Below are positions 15,033-23,440 of a DNA stretch of 24,822 nt, piece after piece. Source of the DNA: a virus. A model generated the notes under the pieces. That model was not told the origin of the DNA, made no database searches, and was given only the letters and a program-made list of their open reading frames with translations. Location: the IMG/VR virus record IMGVR_UViG_3300022929_000191, positions 1 to 24,822 of that record; one strand, given 5' to 3'. A program made the position numbers and the translations under genes. Numbering within the stretch: position 1 is the first letter of the stretch; the number at the start of each line of letters is the position of its first letter.

Positions 15033-18000
15033 TTATTACTCTCCAATTCATTAATACGTGCTTTCAATTCTTTTATTTCTTTAAGAGCATCCTGCAATGC
15101 AGCAACAATAACTGGTGTAATTCTACCATAATCCATACTCATCATTTCATCACCGTCAGGATCTCCATAAACAGCTTCTGGAATGATTTCTTTCATCTCT
15201 TGTGCAATAAAACCGTGTACAGCATCATCTTTGGGATCTGCTTTCCATTTGTGTTCTACTGGATTCATTGAAAGTAATTTATCTGTAGCGTTTTCGATTG
15301 GCTTAATATCTGTTTTTAATCTCAGGTCTGATGTAGTATTGTAAGTTGTTCCTGTGCTTGCTACTGTGACACTGCCTTTTGTTGCTCCGCCAATACTGAA
15401 TTGAATACATCTTGCATCAGTATAAGAGCTGTGTTTACTTAAATAAAGATTGCTATCACTTGTGTTTTGTATAGGCACATATTGTCCGCCATTGCCTGCT
15501 TGTGCAACTGCAAACCCGTTAGATCCTGTACCATTGTACATTCCTGTGGCACTTTGCTGTCCAAACACAATGTTTTGTCCATTATTAAATGCTATTTGAT
15601 AACGATTAGTACTGTAATTATAAAATACAAGTCCCCCACTTTCATTGTTCACACCAAACACATTAGTTCCACTACCACTATGACCTTCCCAAAATATACG
15701 TCCAGTTACAATATCTCCCGTAGATGTGTTTATAGATCCTCCATCGATACTGCCTGCACTGCCTACATTAGTTGCAGTCTGTGCTGTTACATGCAATTTT
15801 GCTTGGGGATTTTGTGTACCAACACCCATGCGATCATTGCCTGACAATACCATTGTTTGTTGTAAATTGTTACCGTTATGTGGTTTTGTATAAAAAGATA
15901 AGCCGCCTCCATGATTACCATTGCCATATGTTTTTATACCTGAGATCATACCTGTTTTGACCAGATCAGTAGACGAACTAAACCATTTTTGTCTAAAGTC
16001 AATACCACCGCCACGGTCATAAGTGTTTTCTCCGCCATTATACAAAATACTGATATTACCAGCAGATGTAGACTCTAAACCTGGGACTCCATCTAGCACA
16101 GTCAATTTACTAACAGGATTTGGTCTATTGATACCTACATTACCATTGGATCCTTGAATTGTTAAGCGTCCTCCTACTACCCCCGAAGCATCAAAATTAA
16201 TAGTGCCAGGTGCTACAGACAAAATAGCTGTGGTGCCATAATCTATGCCGCCGCCTAATCTACTAGATCCATTTACATACAAAAGTTCTGTGGGATTATC
16301 GGTGCCAATACCAACATTACCACCAGTAAAAGCAAAATCTGTTGTGGTGTTAAAACGCATTTGATCATCACTATGAGAGTAGTGTATATAACCAGCATAC
16401 TCAGCTGCGCCTGCGCCATCTCCAAAATACAAACTCTGAGTGCCTCCGCCAACAAAAGCTATCTTTGCACTATCACCTCCAGCAATGGTTAATTTTCTGT
16501 TTGGACTCGTTGTACCAATACCAACGTTGCCATTGTCTCTTATATTGATACCTCTGCTTTCGTTCCAACTACCAGATATATTACTATATATTCCAAGTCT
16601 ATCATTATCAAAAAGACTTATAGCAAAACTGGTATTTGCTCCCCACATTTCAATTTGAGCATTATCTCCACCTGGAGCAATTAACAAATCTGAATATGAG
16701 CCGCGGCTTGTTGCTCCTGAGCCAATGGTTAGAGGTGCTGACGGACTAGTCGTACCAATACCTACTTTACCAGCAGAGTTAACTATCATTCGTGTATCAT
16801 AGTCACCGCCGCCAGCACCAATTTGCACATCATCTTGAGCACCTATTATTATAGATCCGTTGGCAGTTTCATTTCTAATAACAATATCTCCAACTGTTGA
16901 CCCACTTGCAAAAGCAGTAGGGCTAGCCGGTACACAAAATTTTAAACTGCCTGTTCCGGAAACTCCTGAGTTAGTTATCGATAACGGTTTAGTATTAAGG
17001 TTAGCATTATGATCTAAAAACAAGTTGCCAGTCATTGTACCACCGGCAAGTGGTAGTTTAGTTGCAATACTGTTAGTAACTGTTGTACTAAAGTTAGCAT
17101 CATCTCCCAATGCCGCTGCCAATTCATTCAGTGTATCTAGTGTTCCGGGTGCGCTGTCTACGAGTGCATCAATTTTTAATTGGGCTCGTGCATCCGCTCT
17201 CGCATTTGTAAAATATAAGTTTGTACCTTCGGATAGTTCGCCTGTGTTGGCTGCACCCGCAAGCTGCCAAGCACTGCCATCCCAAATGTACAATTTATTT
17301 GTGTCAGTAGCAAATGCCTGATCACCTGCATTGTTGTCTGTTAGCGGCAGATACGTACTGTCTGCATAAACATTAACCTTAGCAACAACTGCACTTCCGT
17401 CTTCAACAACTAATTCTGCTGTGCCTGCGACTTCACGGATTTTGTTTTCAAATGAGGGAGTATTTTCAACATAGGTTGCTAAATCCTGCGGAACAAACTG
17501 TCCGGTTGTAGCATCATAAACAATACACATCTGATTAACCAAACTTGGAATAGGTCTTAGTTCAACTGGTGTTTTGTGTCCTTCTTGTGTGTGCTGTGCG
17601 TACACCACATAGTTGCCGTTAATATTTGTTTCAACTGCCAGATCTTTGATAGTAATAGCACCTCTCATTGAGCTGTGATTACCACACTGGTAATATAGTG
17701 TGTCAGGAGCATTTGCTGGAACAACAAATGTTACAGTGCCGCTATCAGTCCTGCTATTGGTAACTCCACTAGTATATTCACCAAAATATGAGCCTGCACT
17801 AAAGTTAGTGCCATTGTCAGTTGTAAAATAAAAAGGATGCCCACTTGCGTTTACATTGAATGTGTACGTGCCGCCTCTGCGCAACGGCCCGATGTTTGGA
17901 TTATCTCCGTCTCTCGGACCACTAAAGGTATACGCACCTGCGTTAGCAAAACTTACTCCATATGTTACACTGGGAGCAGTGAGAGTAGGCGGTGTTACCA

Positions 18001-18469
18001 CACTCGGAACACTGATACTCAAACGTTGAACAGTGGTATCTGACCCGCCGTTTATATCTGGATGACTGTCAGTGAATGTTCCTTGATCAGTAACCCAGCT
18101 GATATTGTTTTGTGTACCTGCTCCATCAATCCATTTAAAATGTATTGTGTGTGCTTGAGTCATACTACCGTATTGAGTTTTGGCAAAGTTATTTACTGTG
18201 TAAGTACCTTGCTTGTATAGAGGTACATTTAATTCATTACTATTAGTAATTGCACGTCTGGCATAAGGCAAACTACTTGTAAGCCAATTCCACAACCACT
18301 GTGTGTCTTGCCCAGCTGCAGGTGCCGCTACATCAATTGTTAATACTTCTGGAGCAATAGCTAGATTTACATTACTGAGTTTGTCAATTGGTATACTGTT
18401 ATTGGCAATGCTATCATTGTCGATGGTATTATCTGCTAGTGCATCTGATGTGAGTTTATTAAGGGTCAT
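15029..18469 (-). CDS. Tail fibre with amicyanin-like domain and C-terminal S74 chaperone (1146 aa)
   Basis: Residues 1-40 are a fibre N-terminus (TSDALADNTIDNDSIANNSIPIDKLSN). Residues ~169-274 look like a cupredoxin: a beta-sandwich with H211 in ASGHPFYF, then C262, H265 and M268 in YYQCGNHSSMRG. This is the C-x2-H-x2-M spacing of amicyanin, a type 1 copper protein. After a linker and one SEGTNLYFTNARADAR unit come GIG fibre repeats (NVGIGTTSPNRKLTI, NVGIGTDNPTELLYV, MGVGTQNPQAKLHV). The C-terminus is Peptidase S74: SDLRLK gives Ser1047 and Lys1052, with HGFIAQEM and a terminal coiled coil (ALKEIKELKARINELE). Self-cleavage near 1046 would release the chaperone. Fibre and S74 calls are strong. 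Copper binding is an inference from the four residues. Confidence 0.9.
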   Translation of the reverse strand: MTLNKLTSDALADNTIDNDSIANNSIPIDKLSNVNLAIAPEVLTIDVAAPAAGQDTQWLWNWLTSSLPYARRAITNSNELNVPLYKQGTYTVNNFAKTQYGSMTQAHTIHFKWIDGAGTQNNISWVTDQGTFTDSHPDINGGSDTTVQRLSISVPSVVTPPTLTAPSVTYGVSFANAGAYTFSGPRDGDNPNIGPLRRGGTYTFNVNASGHPFYFTTDNGTNFSAGSYFGEYTSGVTNSRTDSGTVTFVVPANAPDTLYYQCGNHSSMRGAITIKDLAVETNINGNYVVYAQHTQEGHKTPVELRPIPSLVNQMCIVYDATTGQFVPQDLATYVENTPSFENKIREVAGTAELVVEDGSAVVAKVNVYADSTYLPLTDNNAGDQAFATDTNKLYIWDGSAWQLAGAANTGELSEGTNLYFTNARADARAQLKIDALVDSAPGTLDTLNELAAALGDDANFSTTVTNSIATKLPLAGGTMTGNLFLDHNANLNTKPLSITNSGVSGTGSLKFCVPASPTAFASGSTVGDIVIRNETANGSIIIGAQDDVQIGAGGGDYDTRMIVNSAGKVGIGTTSPSAPLTIGSGATSRGSYSDLLIAPGGDNAQIEMWGANTSFAISLFDNDRLGIYSNISGSWNESRGINIRDNGNVGIGTTSPNRKLTIAGGDSAKIAFVGGGTQSLYFGDGAGAAEYAGYIHYSHSDDQMRFNTTTDFAFTGGNVGIGTDNPTELLYVNGSSRLGGGIDYGTTAILSVAPGTINFDASGVVGGRLTIQGSNGNVGINRPNPVSKLTVLDGVPGLESTSAGNISILYNGGENTYDRGGGIDFRQKWFSSSTDLVKTGMISGIKTYGNGNHGGGLSFYTKPHNGNNLQQTMVLSGNDRMGVGTQNPQAKLHVTAQTATNVGSAGSIDGGSINTSTGDIVTGRIFWEGHSGSGTNVFGVNNESGGLVFYNYSTNRYQIAFNNGQNIVFGQQSATGMYNGTGSNGFAVAQAGNGGQYVPIQNTSDSNLYLSKHSSYTDARCIQFSIGGATKGSVTVASTGTTYNTTSDLRLKTDIKPIENATDKLLSMNPVEHKWKADPKDDAVHGFIAQEMKEIIPEAVYGDPDGDEMMSMDYGRITPVIVAALQDALKEIKELKARINELESNK
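17057..17209 (-). repeat. Fifty-residue fibre module shared with 13392-13544, copy B
   Basis: This encodes residues 421-471 of the 1146-residue fibre. They match residues 201-251 of the 1570-residue fibre closely, including LKIDALVDSAP and TLNELAAALGDDANF. In both proteins the module directly follows an NLY(Y/F)T(N/D)ARADAR unit, so unit and module were probably moved together. Confidence 0.75.
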
Positions 18470-18502
18470 ACGTGTACATCCTAGTTGTTACACATATTTA
18501 TG
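18470..18502 (-). promoter_or_regulatory. T4-type late promoter and conserved fibre leader, copy 3
   Basis: On the minus strand CATAAATA is at 18502-18495. It is followed by TGTGTAACA and ACTAGGA, with AGGA nine bases before the ATG at 18469. ATGTGT can pair with ACACGT just before the ATG (five Watson-Crick pairs and one wobble), placing ACTAGGA in the loop. The promoter begins two bases after the stop codon of the 1191-residue fibre. Confidence 0.75.
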
Positions 18503-18504
18503 TG

Positions 18505-21500
18505 TCATCCCATATCATAATGATTTCTATAATAATCGAATATTGTTTTCAAATCATATGTTGATAGACTGTTTTTGTAATACATAAAAGCACCAATAGC
18601 TCCGTACGAACTGGTACTGCTACTGCCTTGTCCCCAAGCTTCGCCATATGCTCCCCACTCACTTCCGCCTAATACTAATCTCCTAGTATTTGCGTTTGCA
18701 TTCCATCTCCAATCATAGTTAGCAGTACTGGTTTGTTGATTGCCATTCGGATAGTTGTTATCAAAAAAAGTAATACTCTGCTGATTCTCATCCCAATATT
18801 GATGAGCAATTAAATACCATTTTTGTGAGGCCACAGCAGTACTGTATCCCGAAGGATAAGATATGTTTTGGCTTTGACCATTATAACTATATATGTTAGC
18901 ATAACTTGGATAATGTCTGATAATGTGATAACCATAACTACTTGCATTTGTATTTTGCGTTAGCAGTGATTCATTGCTGTTGATTCCGCCGCCGTTTCCT
19001 CGCATAACAATCCAAACAAACGTAACTGGACCATTGTATGTCATCATGTGGTATCTATCTTGATTAGTAGCTGCAACACCGCCTCCTGCTGCATTAGAAC
19101 CAGTTTTCATCGAGTATCTGCCATCTACAACACCTGTGATATTGTTTACCATATGAGAGTTACTGAGACTAGCTGCGCCTTCATTACGCAGTGTCCAACT
19201 CATAGGTTCATTGCCTAAATCTGCTAGTGTATATCTATCGACACCGGATCCACTTCTTGGATATCTATAGCTGTGTTGCATATCTAAATAACTAGATAGC
19301 CCTGGGATACTGTGCGGTGCCATAGTACTTGGTACAGGATGATAATTGTAATTTACCTGTGCTTGACCTATTAAATTTATATCACCAGTAGCCGCTAGTG
19401 TTTGTGCATATACATCAGTTGCAACCATACTACTAGCACTTATTTCATCTTGACGAGCGTCTGACGAAACAGCGTATTCATACAGTTCAATTTCCATCAA
19501 ACCGCCATAAGCATCACTAGCCCAGAAATCTTTCATAATAAATTTCCAGTATCTATAACTGACTGCTTCGATGTCATCCACTGGATCATTTTTTACACTG
19601 GTCTGATTACCAGCAGGTATTCTAAAACTATATCCAGGGTTTGGTTCGTGCCCTCCACTCTTACCCATTACGTCATCTAAAACTGTGACCCAACTGTTGG
19701 CATTATTAACATCATTTGTGCCTTGAAGAATAAATCTTTTTACTTCACGTTTGCTATCTTCATACTCATTCTGATTATAGATAACTGCTCTGTTGATGCT
19801 TTTAGCAGCTCCTAAATCTAGTATAACATAGGCATTATCTCTTTGATTACTTGCAGTTAGCCAATCACTGCCCGCACCGCTGCCTTCGATTTGTTCATAA
19901 TTAGTAATTCCAGTATATAAATTTTCTGGTGTACGTACAGTATTATGTCGTGAACTATAACTGTGTACACTGGCATTTAATCTAGCACTGTTTTTACCAG
20001 CACGAATAAATCCGTAAACTTCTAGTGTTGCTTGTGGATTACTACTGCGTATTCCTGTATTACCATTGTAGTGAAAAACAGCTCTTTCTGATCCTTGATT
20101 ATACATTCTAATACTTGTCGCATTATTTTGATATAACCACAGATCGCCATTGCTGCGTTTTGAAACAAGTGTATTGTCACCAGATCTGCTGGTATGATCT
20201 AGTTTTATGTCGTTGTTATAGCTAGAATTGTCTTGTCTAAATATAGCTACTTCATGTCTTGCTCCGCTGTTTTTAACATCTAATTTGCCTGTAGGCGCAT
20301 CATGTCCAATGCCCACACAAGATGAAACAGCAACATGAAATGGATAATCTACAAAACCGCCAGTTGAATTATACATTTGTAACTGAAATTCGCCGCTTAC
20401 ATTGTGTAGCTGATAAGCTCCAATGGTACTATCATATATAGCACCCGTCTCAACATTTCTGTTAAATCCAATACCTGCAAAATCATTGCCAGCTCTCAGC
20501 ATCAACCCACTTGTATTGCTTACTAGGATATTACCGCCTGTCACTGTTAATTTTTCTGCTGGATCTGATAACGTATTAATGCCAACATTTCCCGAGGAAG
20601 ATATACGCATTCTCTCTGGATTACTAGTTGATCCAGTTTGGAAAACCAGCCTCATAGGCACATTGCCGCTTGATACATTTCCATCAACCTTTACCAACAC
20701 ACTTGCCCGCTGTTGATAAGACGATCCATCGTATCCGCTCCAGTGGATTTGACCTACAGCCGTGTTATTTGTTTTTGCTGTTGGATTAGCAAAAGTACCA
20801 TTGGTACTGAAAAATCTAAAATCATTACCGTTGTTTCCAGATCGATATGTGTGAGGTCCTGCTTCTCCTGAATGTTTTAGAGTCGTTGTTCCTCCTTCGA
20901 CATGGAATTTACTACTAGGACTGCTAGTACCAATACCAACATTACCTGTGTCATAATCCCAAAATTGTACTAATCCTACCCCTGCACCTCCGCTAACAGC
21001 GCCGCCATAAGCGTATAGTCCTAAATCATCAGTATTACTGATTCTGTCTAATTTCCATTCTTCGATACCGTTACGCCATAATTTTAAAGTACTTGCTCCA
21101 TAACCGTCAATATTAATAACAGCGTTTGCGCTAGAGCCTCCTGAGGAATATGCATTTTTAACTCTTAATTGTGATCCTGTATTTGTAGTGTTATTAAATA
21201 CGTCTAATTTATAACTAGGACTCGTCGTACCAATACCAACATTTCCTAAACTAATTAAAGAGCCTACATTAGCTTGACTGCTAATATTTAAATTGCGCCA
21301 TCTACCATCACTTGTTCCAAGATCTATTAATTCATCACTTGCAGTATTGTTTAAAGGTCCAAAGTAGCTTGCACTGTCATCGCTGTAAGTTCCAAGTCTT
21401 AATGCTCTGTCTGTTTGTTGTGTGTTTGTAATTGTGATTGTACTGGCTTGGGTGACATTGCCCACAAGTGTTCCATCAAATGTACCGTATGCTGTATTGC

Positions 21501-22080
21501 CTGACAGGTTTATGTTTTTGTTAAAATCAAATTCATCGTTGGTAGAATCATATGTGATCGTAGCATTTGCACCATCGATTGTAATACCAGCTCCATTTGC
21601 TGCGGCAGCATTTGATGCTCCACTTGCCAATGTTAAATTTAAATCATCGATTTCAACAGTAGTACTGTTGATAGTTGTTGTTGTGCCATCAACTTGTAAG
21701 TTGCCTGCGATAACAACCGTACCAGTGTTGTCGCCTACAGCTGCAGGATCTATAGTAAATGTAGCAGGGCCTGCTAGATAACCTGTAAGTGTTGTATTAG
21801 TGAACGTAGGACTGGTATTGGGCAACACATAGCTTTGTAAGTCACTAACTTGACTTTCAGTAACACTCAGTGCTGCTTGGTGTTGTGTAACCATTGCTTG
21901 TGTTACATGAGCGTTTGCCATTGTAAATGTTTTTGTACTAAAGTCAAGTGTTGTGTGTAGTTTTGCTGCTGTTATTTCACCATCGCTGATATCCGCAGCG
22001 GTGATAGCGCCAGAGGCTATAAGATCTGCGGTGATTGCATTTGATTCTAATGCTAGTGTAGGTAACTTGTTAATGGGCAT
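18505..22080 (-). CDS. Tail fibre with discoidin-like and LamG-like C-terminal domains (1191 aa)
   Basis: The N-terminus has heptad-like ITA repeats (ESNAITADLIASGAITAADISDGEITAAKL). A common fibre module follows at 125-195 (GNLQVDGTTTTINSTTVEIDDL). GIG fibre repeats run from 278 to about 690 (NVGIGTTSPSYKLDV, NVGIGTSSPSSKFHV). Residues ~700-870 resemble an F5/8 type C (discoidin/CBM32) domain: DWLTASNQRDNAYVILDLG, INRAVIYNQNEYEDSKREVKRFILQG, SYRYWKFIMK and a closing MEIELYEY strand. Residues ~925-1191 look like a LamG/concanavalin sandwich (YLDMQHSYRY, TFVWIVMRGNGG, KWYLIAHQYWD, IGAFMYYKNSLSTYDLKTIFDYYRNHY). Both domain types commonly bind sugars. There is no S74. It is the only gene between the late promoters at 22104-22111 and 18495-18502. 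Confidence 0.87.
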   Translation of the reverse strand: MPINKLPTLALESNAITADLIASGAITAADISDGEITAAKLHTTLDFSTKTFTMANAHVTQAMVTQHQAALSVTESQVSDLQSYVLPNTSPTFTNTTLTGYLAGPATFTIDPAAVGDNTGTVVIAGNLQVDGTTTTINSTTVEIDDLNLTLASGASNAAAANGAGITIDGANATITYDSTNDEFDFNKNINLSGNTAYGTFDGTLVGNVTQASTITITNTQQTDRALRLGTYSDDSASYFGPLNNTASDELIDLGTSDGRWRNLNISSQANVGSLISLGNVGIGTTSPSYKLDVFNNTTNTGSQLRVKNAYSSGGSSANAVINIDGYGASTLKLWRNGIEEWKLDRISNTDDLGLYAYGGAVSGGAGVGLVQFWDYDTGNVGIGTSSPSSKFHVEGGTTTLKHSGEAGPHTYRSGNNGNDFRFFSTNGTFANPTAKTNNTAVGQIHWSGYDGSSYQQRASVLVKVDGNVSSGNVPMRLVFQTGSTSNPERMRISSSGNVGINTLSDPAEKLTVTGGNILVSNTSGLMLRAGNDFAGIGFNRNVETGAIYDSTIGAYQLHNVSGEFQLQMYNSTGGFVDYPFHVAVSSCVGIGHDAPTGKLDVKNSGARHEVAIFRQDNSSYNNDIKLDHTSRSGDNTLVSKRSNGDLWLYQNNATSIRMYNQGSERAVFHYNGNTGIRSSNPQATLEVYGFIRAGKNSARLNASVHSYSSRHNTVRTPENLYTGITNYEQIEGSGAGSDWLTASNQRDNAYVILDLGAAKSINRAVIYNQNEYEDSKREVKRFILQGTNDVNNANSWVTVLDDVMGKSGGHEPNPGYSFRIPAGNQTSVKNDPVDDIEAVSYRYWKFIMKDFWASDAYGGLMEIELYEYAVSSDARQDEISASSMVATDVYAQTLAATGDINLIGQAQVNYNYHPVPSTMAPHSIPGLSSYLDMQHSYRYPRSGSGVDRYTLADLGNEPMSWTLRNEGAASLSNSHMVNNITGVVDGRYSMKTGSNAAGGGVAATNQDRYHMMTYNGPVTFVWIVMRGNGGGINSNESLLTQNTNASSYGYHIIRHYPSYANIYSYNGQSQNISYPSGYSTAVASQKWYLIAHQYWDENQQSITFFDNNYPNGNQQTSTANYDWRWNANANTRRLVLGGSEWGAYGEAWGQGSSSTSSYGAIGAFMYYKNSLSTYDLKTIFDYYRNHYDMG

Positions 22081-22111
22081 ATGTGTGTCCTAGTTGTTAC
22101 ACATATTTATT
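22081..22111 (-). promoter_or_regulatory. T4-type late promoter and conserved fibre leader, copy 4
   Basis: On the minus strand AATAAATA is at 22111-22104. It is followed by TGTGTAACA and ACTAGGA, with AGGA seven bases before the ATG at 22080. TGTGT and ACACA flank ACTAGG and can pair. The promoter overlaps the stop codon (TAA at 22109-22107) of the small gene upstream, so the end of one gene and the promoter of the next share bases. Confidence 0.75.
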
Positions 22112-22346
22112 CATAAAAGGTTGTTGGATCATTTCTTCTTAGATCAATATGTTGAGATATAATTTCTGGAAGATCTTGTTCAATGAAATCGCTTCCATCT
22201 TGTACTATTTTATCTAACAATTTGTTATAGCCTGCATTTCCTAATTTCATAGGAGATTCAACATTGTATCCATTTAATATAAAACTCACACTGTGAAATT
22301 CATTTGTTTCAGGATGTCGTAAAAATTTAACTTGTGTAATATTCAT
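22107..22346 (-). CDS. Small protein of unknown function (79 aa)
   Basis: I do not recognise this protein. It begins MNITQVKFLRHPETNEFHSVSFILNGYNVESPMKL and continues through a helix-like stretch (YNKLLDKIVQDGSDFIEQDLPEIISQHIDL). It has a mixed alpha-beta look and no membrane segment. The ATG at 22346 is chosen because GGAG lies eight bases upstream. A GTG at 22355 is in frame but only two bases from that GGAG, and it would overlap the end of the 362-residue gene. It lies two bases after that gene and its stop codon overlaps the next late promoter. A role in tail or fibre assembly is only a guess from context. Confidence 0.7.
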   Translation of the reverse strand: MNITQVKFLRHPETNEFHSVSFILNGYNVESPMKLGNAGYNKLLDKIVQDGSDFIEQDLPEIISQHIDLRRNDPTTFYE

Positions 22347-22348
22347 TA

Positions 22349-23437
22349 TCACCACTCCGCTTCAAAAGCCAACCAAGCAGTAGTTGTTCCGGTCCAACCA
22401 AAAATTCTGGTTCTATTTGCCCCATTACTTCCTGCTTGTACACTTAACATTGGGTTAAGTTGGTTATTATAACCATATCCTATGCTAGTCACTGTATCAC
22501 TATCACTGTGTTGTAGCGTACACCTAAAATCACTAACTGCACTGTAACTTAGATCTGGCGCTATTCGCATACGTCCTCCTGGTAAAACAATAGGAACATA
22601 CCATGCTGAACTTGTACCATGTGCTGTTGCAATACCGGTGTAATCTGTGGTTGCCGGTACATCTGTTGCACCAAATCTTTGATAATATCTTTGACATATT
22701 TGCCATTCTTCAGCATATGTTCTGTAATCAAAAGGAGTTGCCTTTGGTCCAATTTCTGCTTGCATTAATGCAAACTCAACAAAAGATACATTTTGTACTA
22801 AAGTTTGAGAGGTGGTCTGGAATGCTGGCTGTATCTGTATATTTTTTGTTAAGTCATCTTCATGCAAACCCATGTTGTCTGGCAGGATATGTGTGGCGGT
22901 TATATAATGCCAGTTTCCATCAGCAGGAATTGCATCGCCAATCATATAGCAATTAATAGTATCACAAATTCTAAGTCTATAATCAGCGATATTAGTTCGA
23001 ACCCAAGCACTCAAAGTAATTGGTTGTCCTCTCATCCAATGTTCAGGCTCGATTTTTTGTGATGGGTGTAACCAAGATCCAGCAGTACTGCCAGTATATA
23101 TTGTTTTGAGACTTTTAACATTCTCGCCAGTTGGAAGTGTAGTGTTTAATATTTGCGCTGAAACTGTTGCTCCGTTTGCATATGTAAACCATCTATCTAC
23201 AGTAAATGTGGGTGTGCCTGCACTTACAGTTACTGCACTGGTTTCGAAATCGCCTCTTTGACTGATCATAAATTGACTGTTATGCAATAAATTCCTACGA
23301 CCAGCACCAATCAGGTTGAACTGTTCTTGTGGTGTTTTGGCAGCTAACATTGCTTGACCAGCTGTACCACTTGGCTTGTCAAGCTCACTGATCTTTTCTC
23401 TTACATTTATTTCTGGTTTACTTACTTTTACTACCAT
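22349..23437 (-). CDS. Phage tail structural protein with carbohydrate-binding-like layout (362 aa)
   Basis: The N-terminus (VSKPEINVREKISELDKPSGTAGQAMLAAKTPQEQFNLIGAGRRNLLHNSQF) is a typical opening of marine phage structural proteins. FMISQRGD at 56-63 and FTVDRWF at 78-84 follow, a pattern often seen in phage proteins with a CBM-like jelly roll. ITLSAWVR, the QNVSFVEFALMQAEIGPKATPFDYRTYAEEWQICQRYYQRF block (215-255) and a final beta domain complete the layout. There is no signal peptide. GAGGA precedes the ATG by about eight bases, three bases after the stop of the upstream gene. It is probably a virion surface or tail protein. Exact placement in the particle is unknown. Confidence 0.8.
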   Translation of the reverse strand: MVVKVSKPEINVREKISELDKPSGTAGQAMLAAKTPQEQFNLIGAGRRNLLHNSQFMISQRGDFETSAVTVSAGTPTFTVDRWFTYANGATVSAQILNTTLPTGENVKSLKTIYTGSTAGSWLHPSQKIEPEHWMRGQPITLSAWVRTNIADYRLRICDTINCYMIGDAIPADGNWHYITATHILPDNMGLHEDDLTKNIQIQPAFQTTSQTLVQNVSFVEFALMQAEIGPKATPFDYRTYAEEWQICQRYYQRFGATDVPATTDYTGIATAHGTSSAWYVPIVLPGGRMRIAPDLSYSAVSDFRCTLQHSDSDTVTSIGYGYNNQLNPMLSVQAGSNGANRTRIFGWTGTTTAWLAFEAEW

Positions 23438-23440
23438 CGT

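Noticed and set aside
6434-22080. A diversity-generating retroelement acting on fibre tips
   Set aside because: No reverse transcriptase, no template repeat and no C-type-lectin-like variable repeat is visible in this window.
22347-22355. GTG at 22355 as start of the small gene
   Set aside because: The GGAG is only two bases from it, but eight bases from the ATG at 22346.
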